DNA of 36,382 nucleotides from Micromonospora arida (GTDB lineage: Bacteria; Actinomycetota; Actinomycetes; Mycobacteriales; Micromonosporaceae). A program made the translations under genes and the position numbers. Position 1 is the stretch's first letter, and the number at the start of each line of letters is the position of its first letter. Location of the stretch: NCBI RefSeq assembly GCF_003857035.1, contig NZ_QGSY01000184.1:1-36382 (forward strand), read 5' to 3'. Positions 1 through 8,335 of the stretch are shown here, one piece after another. Below the pieces are notes generated by a model, which saw only the letters and a program-made list of their open reading frames with translations, did no database searches and was not told where the DNA came from.

Positions 1-132
1 CCCCACGTCGTAGCGCGTCCACTGCGTCTCGACTGCGTTGATCAAGAGGTTTGCGTCATCGATCGGCCTGGTGATGACGCAAACCTCTTGATCAACGCAG
101 TCGAGACGCAGTGGACGCGCTACGACGTGGGG
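1..132. repeat. Perfect 60-bp inverted repeat (hairpin)
   Basis: Bases 1-60 are the exact reverse complement of 73-132, with a 12-base spacer at 61-72. The right arm contains the last codons and the TAG stop of the minus-strand gene ending at 120. The inner part of each arm carries the core GATCAAGAGGTTTGCGTCA, which recurs in the hairpin at 17755-17814, also just past a stop codon. The inner stem probably acts as a transcription terminator. The left arm starts at the first base of the window, so the repeat may extend outside it. Confidence 0.9.
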
Positions 133-842
133 GGTGGGCAGCGGTCGGGGAGGGTGACCTCGCCGGGGCGGTGGTCGAAGGTGTCCATGGTGAACCATTC
201 GTCCAGCTCCGGGTCGAAGAGGTTCTGCAGGCCGAACTGCAACACCTGCCACCACCGGCTCGGGTCGTGCTGGTCGACGTAGATGTCGCCGAGCGCGATC
301 GGGAACCGGAAGAACTCCCCCGGCACTGTGGAACCGCCGACGACCCCGACCCGCCAGTGGTCCACGTGCCGGTCCTTCTCACCCTGGAGGATCTCCGGCC
401 CCACGTAGCGGGCGGTCTTCAGCTTGTCGTTGAAGATCTGGCGGTTGAAGAACCCCGGCACCTTGCTGCACGCGCGGGGCGGGAACAGCGGGATGTTCGG
501 CCACCTGTAGGTGAGCGTGTAGAGGGTGTTCTCGTAGATCAGGTTCGTGAACCAGATCGGGTGCTCCGGGCCGCCGGCGGTCATCTGGCTGTTGCCGTCG
601 CGGCCCTGCCAGGAGAACGGCACGTCGATGCCGAGGTCTCGCACGATGTACCGGCCGGTGCCCTGAAAGTCGGCGGGGAGCAGCGGTGGGCGCGGCTCGC
701 GCGGCTCGGGAACGGTCGGGCCGTCGGCCTGGGCCGCGCGGGGCAGCGGCGCCGCCGCCGGACCGGGCGCGACCACACCGAGGGCGAACAGTCCACCGGC
801 GACCACTGACACCAGTGTCCGACGTGTACGCCCCGACGCCAT
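120..842 (-). CDS. Secreted protein of unknown function
   Basis: A 240-residue protein with an N-terminal signal peptide: RTRR basic start, a hydrophobic stretch at about residues 10-25, and Ala-rich sequence with AQA near residue 38 as a likely cleavage region. The mature part is rich in Trp, Phe, Pro and Asp, for example WPNIPLFPP and DPSRWWQVLQFG, with two Cys near residues 124 and 235 that could form a disulfide. I do not recognise the family. The ATG at 842 is supported by GGAGG five bases upstream. The stop codon lies inside the inverted repeat at 1-132. It is probably an exported or cell-surface protein, transcribed alone. Confidence 0.8.
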   Translation of the reverse strand: MASGRTRRTLVSVVAGGLFALGVVAPGPAAAPLPRAAQADGPTVPEPREPRPPLLPADFQGTGRYIVRDLGIDVPFSWQGRDGNSQMTAGGPEHPIWFTNLIYENTLYTLTYRWPNIPLFPPRACSKVPGFFNRQIFNDKLKTARYVGPEILQGEKDRHVDHWRVGVVGGSTVPGEFFRFPIALGDIYVDQHDPSRWWQVLQFGLQNLFDPELDEWFTMDTFDHRPGEVTLPDRCPPPTS

Positions 843-949
843 GTGTCCTCCGCCGATGAAAGTGCCAGATGCCTTCGGCGAAGCGTAGGAGCAGGCAGAA
901 CGTGAGGATGGACGGAACGAGCGGGCTCCACCGGAAGGGTGAGGCGATC

Positions 950-987
950 GGGGCCGGCGGTTCGCCGCAGAGCGATTCGCCGGCCCC
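950..987 (-). terminator. Putative terminator of the metalloprotease gene
   Basis: GGGGCCGGCG at 950-959 pairs with CGCCGGCCCC at 978-987 around an 18-base loop. It lies just after the stop codon of the minus-strand protease gene and before the promoter of the next minus-strand gene. There is no U-tract, which is usual in actinomycetes. Confidence 0.5.
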
Positions 988-1001
988 CGACCTCCAGTGG
1001 G

Positions 1002-1964
1002 CTATCCGGCCCCGCCAGCGCGGAACGCCACCCAGGCGTCGCTCATCCGGTCGGCCTGGCCGGCGGTGAACATGTTCATGCAGGAGTCCTGCGTGTAGTC
1101 CATGAAGTTGTGGATCGGGTCGAGCCCGGGCGCGGTGCAGGAGTCCGCGCCCACCGGGCAGTCGAACTGCGGCGCCGCCTCGCGGGGGGTGTCCGCGACG
1201 AAGTCGCCGGACGCGGAGCAGCCGTGCGCGAAGGTGTGCTCCAGCATCAGCCAGTGCCCGACCTCGTGCGTCAGCGTGTCACCCAGTGCGTACTTGCCGG
1301 CCGTACCGCCAGGCATCGACTCGTCGAGCATCACCACGCCGTCGATGTGGGCGCGCCCGTTGTTGTAGCCCTTCGGGAAGTACGCCCAGCCGAGCAGCCC
1401 GCCGCCGATGTTGGCCGCGTACACGTTCAGGGTCTCCGAGTCGCCGGTGTACAGCGCCTTCTTCATGTCCCGCTCGTTCTTGCCCGGCACGACCGTGTAC
1501 CAGGCGCTGTTCACCGTCCACGTCGTGTCGACGAGCGAGAACCGGAACGGAGTGTTGGAGGCGTCTCCCGCCGTGCGGCCCGCGAACGAGTCGTTGAGCA
1601 CCGTCATCTGCGCGGCGATCAGCGTGTTCCACCTGGTCGTCTCGGCTGCGGTGAGCGGATGGTCGGAGATCATGTGGAAGACCGTCGGCACGGTGACGCT
1701 GCCGTTCGGCAGGCGCGGCGCGTCCTTGATCACGCCGTAGGCGTTGGCTTCGTTCTTGGAGTACAGCTCCGGCTCCTGGGCGGTGGCGCCCTCGGCCAGC
1801 CGGGCGGCGCTGTGCGCGTCGGCGCCCGGCTCACACGCGGTGACGCCCGGGGAAGCGGTCGCGGGCGCGGCCGTGGCGAGCGCCCCGGAGGCACCGCCGG
1901 ACGCCAGGAACGTAACGGCGGTGGCGGTGAGGACCGCCAGTCGGAAGGTTGGTCTTCTGCGCAT
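1002..1964 (-). CDS. Secreted zinc metalloprotease, M43 (cytophagalysin/pappalysin)-like
   Basis: A 320-residue exported peptidase. It starts with MRRR, then a hydrophobic signal sequence to about residue 38. The zinc site is H233-E-V-G-H237-W-L-M-L-E-H243, where the histidines bind Zn and Glu234 is the catalytic base. The Met-turn region FMDYTQDSCMNMF is typical of M43. Family members usually have Gly at the third place after the second His; here it is Met240. The ATG at 1964 has AAAGG seven bases upstream, so I prefer it to the in-frame ATG at 2030. It probably degrades extracellular proteins. The substrate cannot be read from sequence. Confidence 0.88.
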   Translation of the reverse strand: MRRRPTFRLAVLTATAVTFLASGGASGALATAAPATASPGVTACEPGADAHSAARLAEGATAQEPELYSKNEANAYGVIKDAPRLPNGSVTVPTVFHMISDHPLTAAETTRWNTLIAAQMTVLNDSFAGRTAGDASNTPFRFSLVDTTWTVNSAWYTVVPGKNERDMKKALYTGDSETLNVYAANIGGGLLGWAYFPKGYNNGRAHIDGVVMLDESMPGGTAGKYALGDTLTHEVGHWLMLEHTFAHGCSASGDFVADTPREAAPQFDCPVGADSCTAPGLDPIHNFMDYTQDSCMNMFTAGQADRMSDAWVAFRAGGAG

Positions 1965-2123
1965 CGGTGCACCTTTCGATGAGGGTGGCGGTGCGGGGTC
2001 GATGACGTCGTTGTTCGGGTATGAGAACACGCCGACGGCATCGACAAAAGACCCTCTGAGCAGGGCAGATGGCGATGTAACGGAACCGGATCGGCCAGCG
2101 CTGTTTGCCCGGTCCGGCGGGAG

Positions 2124-2876
2124 TCAGAGAACCCGGGTCACCTGTTCGGCGACGACGACCGCGTCCCGCCGCGCCGGGTCGAGGTTGGCGCTGATCACCA
2201 CGGACGCGCCGGCCGAGAGCGGTGCGAGCAACCACTTGAGCGGCTGCTCGGTCTCGGCGGCGTCGACCAGCAGGCGGTCGCCGGCGCGCAGGTCCAGCAT
2301 CGTGGCGAACTCCTGGGCGAGCGCACCCCACTGACCGTAGGTGGTGCCGTCCGCCGTGGCCGGGTCCGACGGGTGGATGGCGGTGTGGTCGGGCGCGCCG
2401 TCGCCGTGCCGGAGCACCTCGGCGGACCAGTCCAACCAGCCCAACGGCACGTCGTCCAGCCGCCCCGGCCCGGTGCCGACGAGATAGCGGTGCGGCGCGT
2501 CCGGCACGTCCTCCAGCCAGTCGTCCTGCCGCTCCGGCGTCACGAAGACCGCATCGAACGGCCGGTCGCCGCCCGGTTCGAGCACCGCCAGGCCCGCGGT
2601 GGCGCGCGGTCGGAACGACACCGCCAGGCCGGAGGCCCAGGCGCCCAACAACACCGCTGCGGTACGCCAGTGCGGCGGCAGCAGGACCGCTACGCGGCTG
2701 CCGGGGCCGAGACCGCAACCGTCCCGCAGCAGGCCCGCGCTCCGGGCCGCCCACTGGCCGACCTGCTGTGCGGTCAGGTCGACGCGCTCGCCGGTCGCCT
2801 CGTCGCGGTAGCTGAGCAGCGGACGCTCGGCCTCGACGGGCCGGGCCGCCAGGTCGGCCGTGACGGTTGGCTGCAT
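2124..2876 (-). CDS. TIGR03089-like protein (truncated acyl-adenylate-like fold)
   Basis: A 250-residue protein resembling the N-terminal part of AMP-binding (ANL) enzymes: LSYRDEATGERVDLT near the start, then GPGSRVAVLLPPHWRTAAVLLGAW, as in acyl-CoA synthetases. The P-loop signature TSGTTGxPKG and the C-terminal domain are absent, so adenylation activity is doubtful. Length and layout match the actinobacterial TIGR03089 group, whose role is not established. The ATG at 2876 has GGGGAG seven bases upstream; longer in-frame starts would run into the divergent gene. It shares a 141-bp upstream region with the membrane protein at 3018. Confidence 0.8.
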   Translation of the reverse strand: MQPTVTADLAARPVEAERPLLSYRDEATGERVDLTAQQVGQWAARSAGLLRDGCGLGPGSRVAVLLPPHWRTAAVLLGAWASGLAVSFRPRATAGLAVLEPGGDRPFDAVFVTPERQDDWLEDVPDAPHRYLVGTGPGRLDDVPLGWLDWSAEVLRHGDGAPDHTAIHPSDPATADGTTYGQWGALAQEFATMLDLRAGDRLLVDAAETEQPLKWLLAPLSAGASVVISANLDPARRDAVVVAEQVTRVL

Positions 2877-3017
2877 CTCCACGCTCCCCGGGTCGACGTC
2901 GGCACCACAGTACTCAACGACTTTGGTCGCACCGGTCGTCGGCCGATGGCCGTATCGGGTGACCGGATGGCCCGCGCACGGTGCAGGTGACCCCCGAGAC
3001 GCCGTCGAGGAGCGCCG

Positions 3018-4106
3018 ATGCCGACCGAATCCGACCCCGTCACCGCCGACCATCCCGTCACCGCCGGCCGCCCTGTCGCCGCTGACCGCCCTGTCGCCGC
3101 TGATCGGCTGCCGCTGCGTCGGCGGCTGCTGCCGGTGATCGCGTTGCTGCTGCTCGCTCCGTGGGCGGCCGAGTGCTCGTGGGGCGGCTTCGCCATCGAC
3201 GACTTCCTGCCGGTGCTGATCTTCCTGGGCCCGATGTACGGCGGCGCGGCGATCCTCATCCGGGAGACCGCCCGGCACCTCGGGGCGGGCTGGCCGACCA
3301 TCGTGCTGCTCGCCGCCGCGTTCGGCGTACTCCAGGCCGGGCTGGTCGACCAGTCACTGTTCAATCCCGACTTCCTCGACGACACCCAGTACGCCGACAC
3401 CCGGGCCGCCGCCGAGGCGACGCTGGTGCCGGGGCTCGAATTCAGCCTCCGGCAGGCGTTCGACTACGTGGGCAACCACATCGTGCTGACGATCTGCGCG
3501 CCTATCGTGCTCATCGAGTCGTTCCTCGGGCCGGAACGGCGGCTGCGGCCGTGGCTGGGCCGGCCCGGTCTCCTCGTCGTCGGCCTGATCTATCTGCTCG
3601 GCAGTCTGTTCATCTTCTCGGACATCAACGACGACAAGGGCTTCCTGGCCAGCCCACTCCAGCTGTCCTTCGCCGCCGTGGTGGTCCTCGCCCTGGTCGC
3701 GACCGCCCTGCTGCCCCGCTGGCGCCGCCCCCACCCGCGCCGGACCCGCCGGGCGCCGCACCCGCTCTGGGTCGGTTTGCCGGTCGTCCTCGTCCGCCTC
3801 GGCAGCGACCTGGCAACCGGCTGGACGGGGGTGGCCATCGCATTGGGACTCGCCGCCACCGTCGGCGGGCTGATCGCGTACTGGTCGTCGGGCAACGGCT
3901 GGGGGCAGCGGCACGTGCTCGTTGCCGGCACGGCGGGCCTGGTCATGGCCGCCGCGTTCGCGTACCTGGTGCCGCCGTACTCCCCGGCGAGCCCGGCGGC
4001 GGCCCTGGCCGGCGACATCGCGGTCACCGTCATCACCGTCGCCCTGGTCGGCGGCGCCTGGTGGCGGCTGCGCGCTTCGCCCGCTGTTCACGTCGCCGCA
4101 AGCTGA
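3018..4106 (+). CDS. Multi-pass integral membrane protein, function unknown
   Basis: A 362-residue protein. Residues 1-33 hold an imperfect repeat of the type VTAxxPVAADRPVAADR, probably disordered and cytoplasmic. About eight to nine hydrophobic segments follow (for example around residues 37-52, 60-75, 90-108, 150-168, 186-202 and 215-235), with an Arg/Pro-rich loop near 235-250. The family is not recognised; it is reminiscent of actinobacterial permease-like proteins with no assigned substrate. GAGGAG lies five bases before the ATG. It is divergent from the TIGR03089-like gene. Confidence 0.8.
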   Translation: MPTESDPVTADHPVTAGRPVAADRPVAADRLPLRRRLLPVIALLLLAPWAAECSWGGFAIDDFLPVLIFLGPMYGGAAILIRETARHLGAGWPTIVLLAAAFGVLQAGLVDQSLFNPDFLDDTQYADTRAAAEATLVPGLEFSLRQAFDYVGNHIVLTICAPIVLIESFLGPERRLRPWLGRPGLLVVGLIYLLGSLFIFSDINDDKGFLASPLQLSFAAVVVLALVATALLPRWRRPHPRRTRRAPHPLWVGLPVVLVRLGSDLATGWTGVAIALGLAATVGGLIAYWSSGNGWGQRHVLVAGTAGLVMAAAFAYLVPPYSPASPAAALAGDIAVTVITVALVGGAWWRLRASPAVHVAAS

Positions 4107-4150
4107 TGCTCCCCACCGGGTGTCAGCTGCCCGGTGCGGCGGCGGTGCTG

Positions 4151-4173
4151 CTGCGGCTGGGCTCCAGCCGCAG
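4151..4173 (+). terminator. Putative terminator hairpin
   Basis: CTGCGGCTGG at 4151-4160 pairs perfectly with CCAGCCGCAG at 4164-4173 over a 3-base loop, 45 bases after the stop of the membrane protein gene. Confidence 0.5.
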
Positions 4174-4200
4174 GGTCTTCGGCCGCAGGGTCTTCGGCCG
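4171..4200. repeat. 15-bp tandem duplication
   Basis: CAGGGTCTTCGGCCG occurs twice in direct succession (4171-4185 and 4186-4200), at the foot of the preceding hairpin. Confidence 0.85.
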
Positions 4201-4304
4201 CAACTGACCCACCGCCCGTCCCCCTCGGCCGGCGTCCACCCTCGCGGTGGCGTCGGCCGATCACATCAGGTGACCCCCGGTGCTGGCCACCGCCCCCGCT
4301 CAGA

Positions 4305-4430
4305 GCCTTTGCTCTGCTTACCTATACGCGACACGCACTCTCCGCGAGGAAAGTTCCCCCTTTCAACCGCGCGGCCGTCATGAAGTCCCAGCTCAACGCG
4401 GTGTCGCATATAGGTAAGCAGAGCAAAGGC
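4305..4430. repeat. 30-bp inverted-repeat element in a convergent intergenic region
   Basis: Bases 4305-4334 and 4401-4430 are inverted copies with one mismatch, around a 66-base centre that contains a smaller GAAAG/CTTTC stem. The element sits in the 414-base gap (4107-4520) between two converging genes. It may be a long bidirectional terminator, a small RNA-like structure or a MITE-like repeat. No coding capacity is seen. Apart from the hairpin and tandem repeat listed separately, I see nothing else in this gap. Confidence 0.85.
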
Positions 4431-4520
4431 GGTGCGAGGCTCGGGCGGGACCCCGAGGCCAGTTACACGCTGTTGCGGGTACCGCCCCCGCCCATCCGGG
4501 CACTCATCGTCACCTGGCAG

Positions 4521-5435
4521 TCAGCGGGTGGGCAGTTCCGGGCCGCCGTCGAGCAGGGGGGCGAGCAGGTCGTCGTACTCCTCGACCCGGGCCAGGACCT
4601 CGGCGGCGGTGAACTGGCGGACGGCCGGTTTCCGGCCGCGCGCGCCGGCCTCGACCTCGTCCCAGGTCAGCGGCGTCGACACCGACGGCACCGACTGGGC
4701 CCGCAGCGAGTACGGCGCAACTGTGGTCTTCGCCGCGTTGTTCTGGCTCCAGTCGATGAAGACCTTGCCCGGTCGCAGGTTCTTCGCCATCTTCGACACG
4801 ACCAGCTTCGGGTGGGCCTTCTCCAACTCCTGGGCGATCCGTCGGGCGTAGTCGGAGACGAGGTCGGACGACTGGGTGCCGGCGATCGGGCAGCAGAGCT
4901 GCATGCCCTTCTTTCCGGACGTCTTCGGGTACGACTCGATGCCGTCGTCGGCGAGACGGTCGCGCATCAGGACCGCCACCGGGCAACACTCGGCGAGCCC
5001 GGCCGGCGGCCCCGGGTCCAGGTCGACGACCATCATGTCCGGGTGTTCACCCACCTTCCACTGCGGTGTGTGCAGCTCCAACGCGGCCAGGTTGGCCAGC
5101 CAGACCAGGGTGGGCAGGTCGTCGGCGACCACGTAGTCGATGGTCTCCCGGCCCTTCGTCGACCCGGGCGCGGGCAGGTTCTCCACCCGCACCCAGTCCG
5201 GCGTCGCGGCCGGCGTGTTCTTCTCGAAGAACGACTTGTCGTCCACCCCGTTGGGAAAGCGGATCCGGGTGACCGGCCGGTCCCGCAGGTGCGGCAGCAG
5301 CACCGGGGAGATCCGGGTGTAGTAGTCGATCACCTCACCCTTGGTGAACCCGGCCGCCGGGTAGAGCACCTTGTCCAGGTTGGACAACTCCAGCGCGCGG
5401 CCCTCGACGTCCACCCGTAGCCGCTCAGCTGGCAT
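4521..5435 (-). CDS. NHEJ DNA polymerase/primase (LigD polymerase domain)
   Basis: A 304-residue stand-alone LigD-type polymerase (archaeo-eukaryotic primase fold). It fills gaps and adds ribo- or deoxynucleotides during non-homologous end joining. Metal-binding acidic residues are visible as D138-L-D140 in VVDLDPGPP and D228 in FIDWSQNN, with the SGKKG element at 173-177. Its start codon lies inside the 3' end of the upstream ligase gene (an 11-base overlap), so the two are probably co-transcribed and translationally coupled. Ku is divergent 1 kb away. Large LigD proteins of other bacteria fuse this domain to ligase and phosphoesterase domains; here it is separate. Confidence 0.93.
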   Translation of the reverse strand: MPAERLRVDVEGRALELSNLDKVLYPAAGFTKGEVIDYYTRISPVLLPHLRDRPVTRIRFPNGVDDKSFFEKNTPAATPDWVRVENLPAPGSTKGRETIDYVVADDLPTLVWLANLAALELHTPQWKVGEHPDMMVVDLDPGPPAGLAECCPVAVLMRDRLADDGIESYPKTSGKKGMQLCCPIAGTQSSDLVSDYARRIAQELEKAHPKLVVSKMAKNLRPGKVFIDWSQNNAAKTTVAPYSLRAQSVPSVSTPLTWDEVEAGARGRKPAVRQFTAAEVLARVEEYDDLLAPLLDGGPELPTR

Positions 5436-6366
5436 CGTCGACCTCCTCCGGAGGCTTGTCCGGGCGCAACCGCAGCACCCGGGGGAAGCGCAGCCGGCCG
5501 TCGGGGGTGCGCTGGCCGTACTTCACCTCCACCACCACCTGGGGTGTTACCCAGATGGCGCCCCGCGCATCCTCGCGCGGCACACCCGGCGCGAACGGTG
5601 ACACGCCGGAGCGCAGCGGCTCCAGCTCGGCGAGGAGCTGCCGCTCGATGGCCGCGCCGATCCCACCGCCGACCCGACCCCGGTAGATCAGTCGACCGTC
5701 CGGGCCGGGCACCCCGACCAGCAGCCCGCCGATCCGGCGCGCGCCAGGTCGCCAACCGCCGATGACGAAGTCGCCGGTCACCTCCAGCTTGACCTTCACC
5801 CAGTCCGGCGAGCGCACCCCCGGGCGGTAGACGGCCCCGACCCGCTTGGCCATCACACCCTCCAGGCCGTGCTCGCCGGCCGCCTCGTAGGTGGCCGGTC
5901 CGTCGGCGAACATCGGCGGCACCGCCCATCGGAGGCCGCCGAGCGCGAGCGCCTCCAGCGCCTCCCGGCGGCGCTCGTACGGCCAGCCGGTCAGGTCGTC
6001 GCCGTTCAGCCGGAGCAGGTCGAAGATCATGTACGTCACCGGCATGACCGCGGCCAACCGGGCCGCCTTGGCCCGGTCCCGGACGTGCATCCGCTCGGCC
6101 AGCGCGGTGAACGACGGCTGCCCGCCCTGGCCGAGCAGCACCACCTCGCCGTCGAGCAGCGCGTCGTCGACCTGCTCGGGCAGGGTGGCCAACTCCGGGT
6201 ACGCGGCGGTGATCTCCACGCCGGAACGGGCATACAGGTGCTGACCGCCACCTGAGATGTCGGCCAGGGCGCGTACGCCGTCCCACTTGAACTCGTAGGC
6301 CCAGCCGTCACCCGCCGGGAGCGGCCCGGTCATCGCGAGCATCGGCTTGAGCGGCGCGCCGGGCAC
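5425..6366 (-). CDS. ATP-dependent DNA ligase (LigD ligase-domain type)
   Basis: A 313-residue ligase that seals breaks in NHEJ. The adenylated lysine is K27 in EFKWDGVRA. Further nucleotidyltransferase motifs are LLDGEVV, FDLLRLNG, LEGVMAKR and DWVKVKL, and an OB-fold follows from about residue 215 to the end. I chose the GTG at 6366 (VPGAPLKPMLA), because this is where similarity to LigD ligase domains normally begins. The in-frame ATG at 6462 would overlap the Ku start and add an unrelated Cys-rich leader. The first gene of a ligase-polymerase operon, it is divergent from Ku across 85 bp that must hold both promoters. Confidence 0.9.
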   Translation of the reverse strand: MPGAPLKPMLAMTGPLPAGDGWAYEFKWDGVRALADISGGGQHLYARSGVEITAAYPELATLPEQVDDALLDGEVVLLGQGGQPSFTALAERMHVRDRAKAARLAAVMPVTYMIFDLLRLNGDDLTGWPYERRREALEALALGGLRWAVPPMFADGPATYEAAGEHGLEGVMAKRVGAVYRPGVRSPDWVKVKLEVTGDFVIGGWRPGARRIGGLLVGVPGPDGRLIYRGRVGGGIGAAIERQLLAELEPLRSGVSPFAPGVPREDARGAIWVTPQVVVEVKYGQRTPDGRLRFPRVLRLRPDKPPEEVDDAS

Positions 6367-6451
6367 GACCCGACTGTAGTAGCAGCCCGAACACCTCGCG
6401 TCCGGTTCTTTCGGATGCGAGCATGGTCGATACCGGGGAAGGGAGCGCAGG

Positions 6452-7477
6452 ATGCGTGCCATCTGGAAGGGAGCCGTGTCGTTCGGGCTCGTCTCGATCG
6501 GGGTGAAGCTCTACTCCGCGACCGAGGAGAAGGACATTCGGTTCCACCAGGTGCACCGCGAGGACGGCGGGCGGATCCGCTACAAGCGCACCTGCTCGGT
6601 CTGCGGCGAAGAGGTCACCTACGACGACATCGCCAAGGGCTACGACATCGGCGGCGGCGAAATGGTGATCCTCACCGACGAGGACTTCGCCGACCTGCCG
6701 CTGACCAGCTCCCGCGCCATCGACGTGCTGGAGTTCGTGCCGGCCGAGCAGGTCGACCCGATCCTCTACAACAAGGCTTACTTTCTCGAGCCGGAGGGCG
6801 CGGCGACCAAGCCGTACGTGTTGCTGCGCGACGCGCTCATCGACTCGGAGCGGGTGGCCATCGTCAAGGTGGCGCTGCGCCAGCGGGAGCAACTGGCCAC
6901 GCTGCGGGTCCGCGAGGGTGTGCTGCTGCTCAACACCATGCTCTGGCCGGACGAGATCCGTACCCCGGACTTCGGTTTCCTCGACGAGGACCTCAAGGTA
7001 CGCCCGCCGGAGCTGGCCATGGCCAGCTCACTGATCGACTCGATGACCGGCGAGTTCGAGCCGGACGTCTTCACCGACGACTACCGGGCCGCGTTGCAGG
7101 AGGTCATCGACGCCAAGGTGGAGGGTCGGGAGGTCGTCCAGCCCGAGGAGGTCGAGGAGGCCCCGGCTGCGGCGGTGGACCTGATGGCGGCGTTGAAGGC
7201 CTCGGTGGAGCGCGCCAAGGCGGCTCGCGGCGAGCAGCCGGCCGGCGGTGGCGGCGGCGGCGAGCCGACGCCCATCTCGTCGGCGCGGTCGGCGCAGAAG
7301 GCAGCCGAGAAGAAGGCGGCCAAGGCACCCGCGAAGAAGACCGCCGCGAAGAAGACGGCCGAGAAGAAGGCGTCCGAGCCGGCGAAGAAGACCGCCGCGA
7401 AGAAGACAGCCGCGAAGAAGGCGGAGCCGGCGAAGAAGACCGCCGCCCGCAAGACCGCACCCCGCAAGAGCGCCTGA
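6452..7477 (+). CDS. ku: Ku DNA end-binding protein with Lys-rich tail
   Basis: A 341-residue bacterial Ku. It forms a homodimeric ring on DNA ends and recruits the LigD-type ligase and polymerase. The start MRAIWKGAVSFGLV is the canonical Ku N-terminus, and the core runs to about residue 255. The last 60 residues are repeats such as AKKTAAKK, separated from the core by a Gly-rich linker (GGGGGGEP). Such basic tails bind DNA and resemble histone H1-like tails. GGGAG lies upstream of the ATG. The neighbouring ligase and polymerase make a two-operon NHEJ locus. Confidence 0.96.
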   Translation: MRAIWKGAVSFGLVSIGVKLYSATEEKDIRFHQVHREDGGRIRYKRTCSVCGEEVTYDDIAKGYDIGGGEMVILTDEDFADLPLTSSRAIDVLEFVPAEQVDPILYNKAYFLEPEGAATKPYVLLRDALIDSERVAIVKVALRQREQLATLRVREGVLLLNTMLWPDEIRTPDFGFLDEDLKVRPPELAMASSLIDSMTGEFEPDVFTDDYRAALQEVIDAKVEGREVVQPEEVEEAPAAAVDLMAALKASVERAKAARGEQPAGGGGGGEPTPISSARSAQKAAEKKAAKAPAKKTAAKKTAEKKASEPAKKTAAKKTAAKKAEPAKKTAARKTAPRKSA

Positions 7478-7550
7478 CCGTACGGCAGCGGCGGCGGTGT
7501 CCGCCTCGCCGGGTACGCTCCGCCGGCCGCTGGCGACCGGAGGAGCCCCC

Positions 7551-8189
7551 ATGCCGTACACCCCTGATCTGGACCGGTTGTTGACGCCCGGCTCCCGCTT
7601 CACCGACCAGCACGGCGGTTACCTGATCGAGGTTCACCCGGTGGGCGACATCGTGCTGCCCACCGGCCAGGTGGTCGGGTGTGACCCGCTGGTCTGCCCG
7701 GAGGCCGAGCCGTTCACGGTCACGGTGCCGCCGGGGCGGTATGCCGCCCGCGCCTGGGTGGCGGTGGTGCTCCGGGAGGACGCCGAGGTGGACCGCCGGG
7801 TCGCCGCGCTGGAGCTGGTCGTCTCGGCGGAACCGACGATCCGCTGGGAGCCGGCCGTCGCGGGCGACCAGGACGTCGCCACGCTCGGCGCGGACGACTA
7901 CTTCGGCTACGGGGTGGACGCCGGCGTCGGCACCCTCGCCGACCCGACCGCGCTCGCCGTCCTGGAGAGCTGGGACTCCGACCGGGTCGAGGAGGTCTTC
8001 ATCCCGACCGAGCTGCCCTCGTCCCCGGTCCCGGGGCTGATCAGCGCCGTGTTGGACGAGGCCAGCGGCGCCAACGTCGTCACCGTGTCCACGGGCTGGG
8101 GCGACGGCTGCTACGGCACCTGGATCGGCCGTGCCGCCGACGGCCGGGTCACCTCGTTCGTGACCGACTTCATGGTCGTCCCGGAATAA
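7551..8189 (+). CDS. DUF4241-like protein
   Basis: A 212-residue cytosolic protein. It contains the features I associate with DUF4241: GDIVLPTGQVVGCDPL near residues 28-45, then PPGRYAARAWVAVV, and C-terminal GWGDGCYGTWIGRAADGRVTSFVTDF. No signal peptide or membrane helix is present. The biochemical role is unknown; some family members occur near contact-dependent or immunity genes in other bacteria, but nothing here supports that. GGAGGA lies six bases before the ATG. It lies 73 bases after ku, so read-through from ku is possible. Confidence 0.8.
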   Translation: MPYTPDLDRLLTPGSRFTDQHGGYLIEVHPVGDIVLPTGQVVGCDPLVCPEAEPFTVTVPPGRYAARAWVAVVLREDAEVDRRVAALELVVSAEPTIRWEPAVAGDQDVATLGADDYFGYGVDAGVGTLADPTALAVLESWDSDRVEEVFIPTELPSSPVPGLISAVLDEASGANVVTVSTGWGDGCYGTWIGRAADGRVTSFVTDFMVVPE

Positions 8190-8335
8190 CCGCCCGGGAA
8201 AGCCCCGGAACTGTCGCGCTGGGCGATCCGAGGCGTCCGCGGCGGGCACGGTAGGCCGCGGTGCGGGTACCGTGTGCGTCGGCTTTCCCCCCGGCACCGG
8301 GTGCCGGCCACACTTCGCAGCAGGGAGTCGACGAC

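Noticed and set aside
1965..2030. Longer start of the metalloprotease at 2030
   Set aside because: It puts a polar leader before the signal peptide, and the ATG at 1964 has a proper ribosome site.
6367..6462. N-terminal extension of the DNA ligase with a Cys-rich leader
   Set aside because: It would overlap the Ku start and the only space for both promoters. Family similarity begins at VPGAPLKPMLA, so the GTG at 6366 is preferred.
7081..7467. Minus-strand frame with alternating Ala/Phe hydrophobic repeats resembling membrane helices
   Set aside because: It is the complement of the Lys/Ala-rich Ku tail (AAG repeats read as CTT), so the apparent helices are artefacts.
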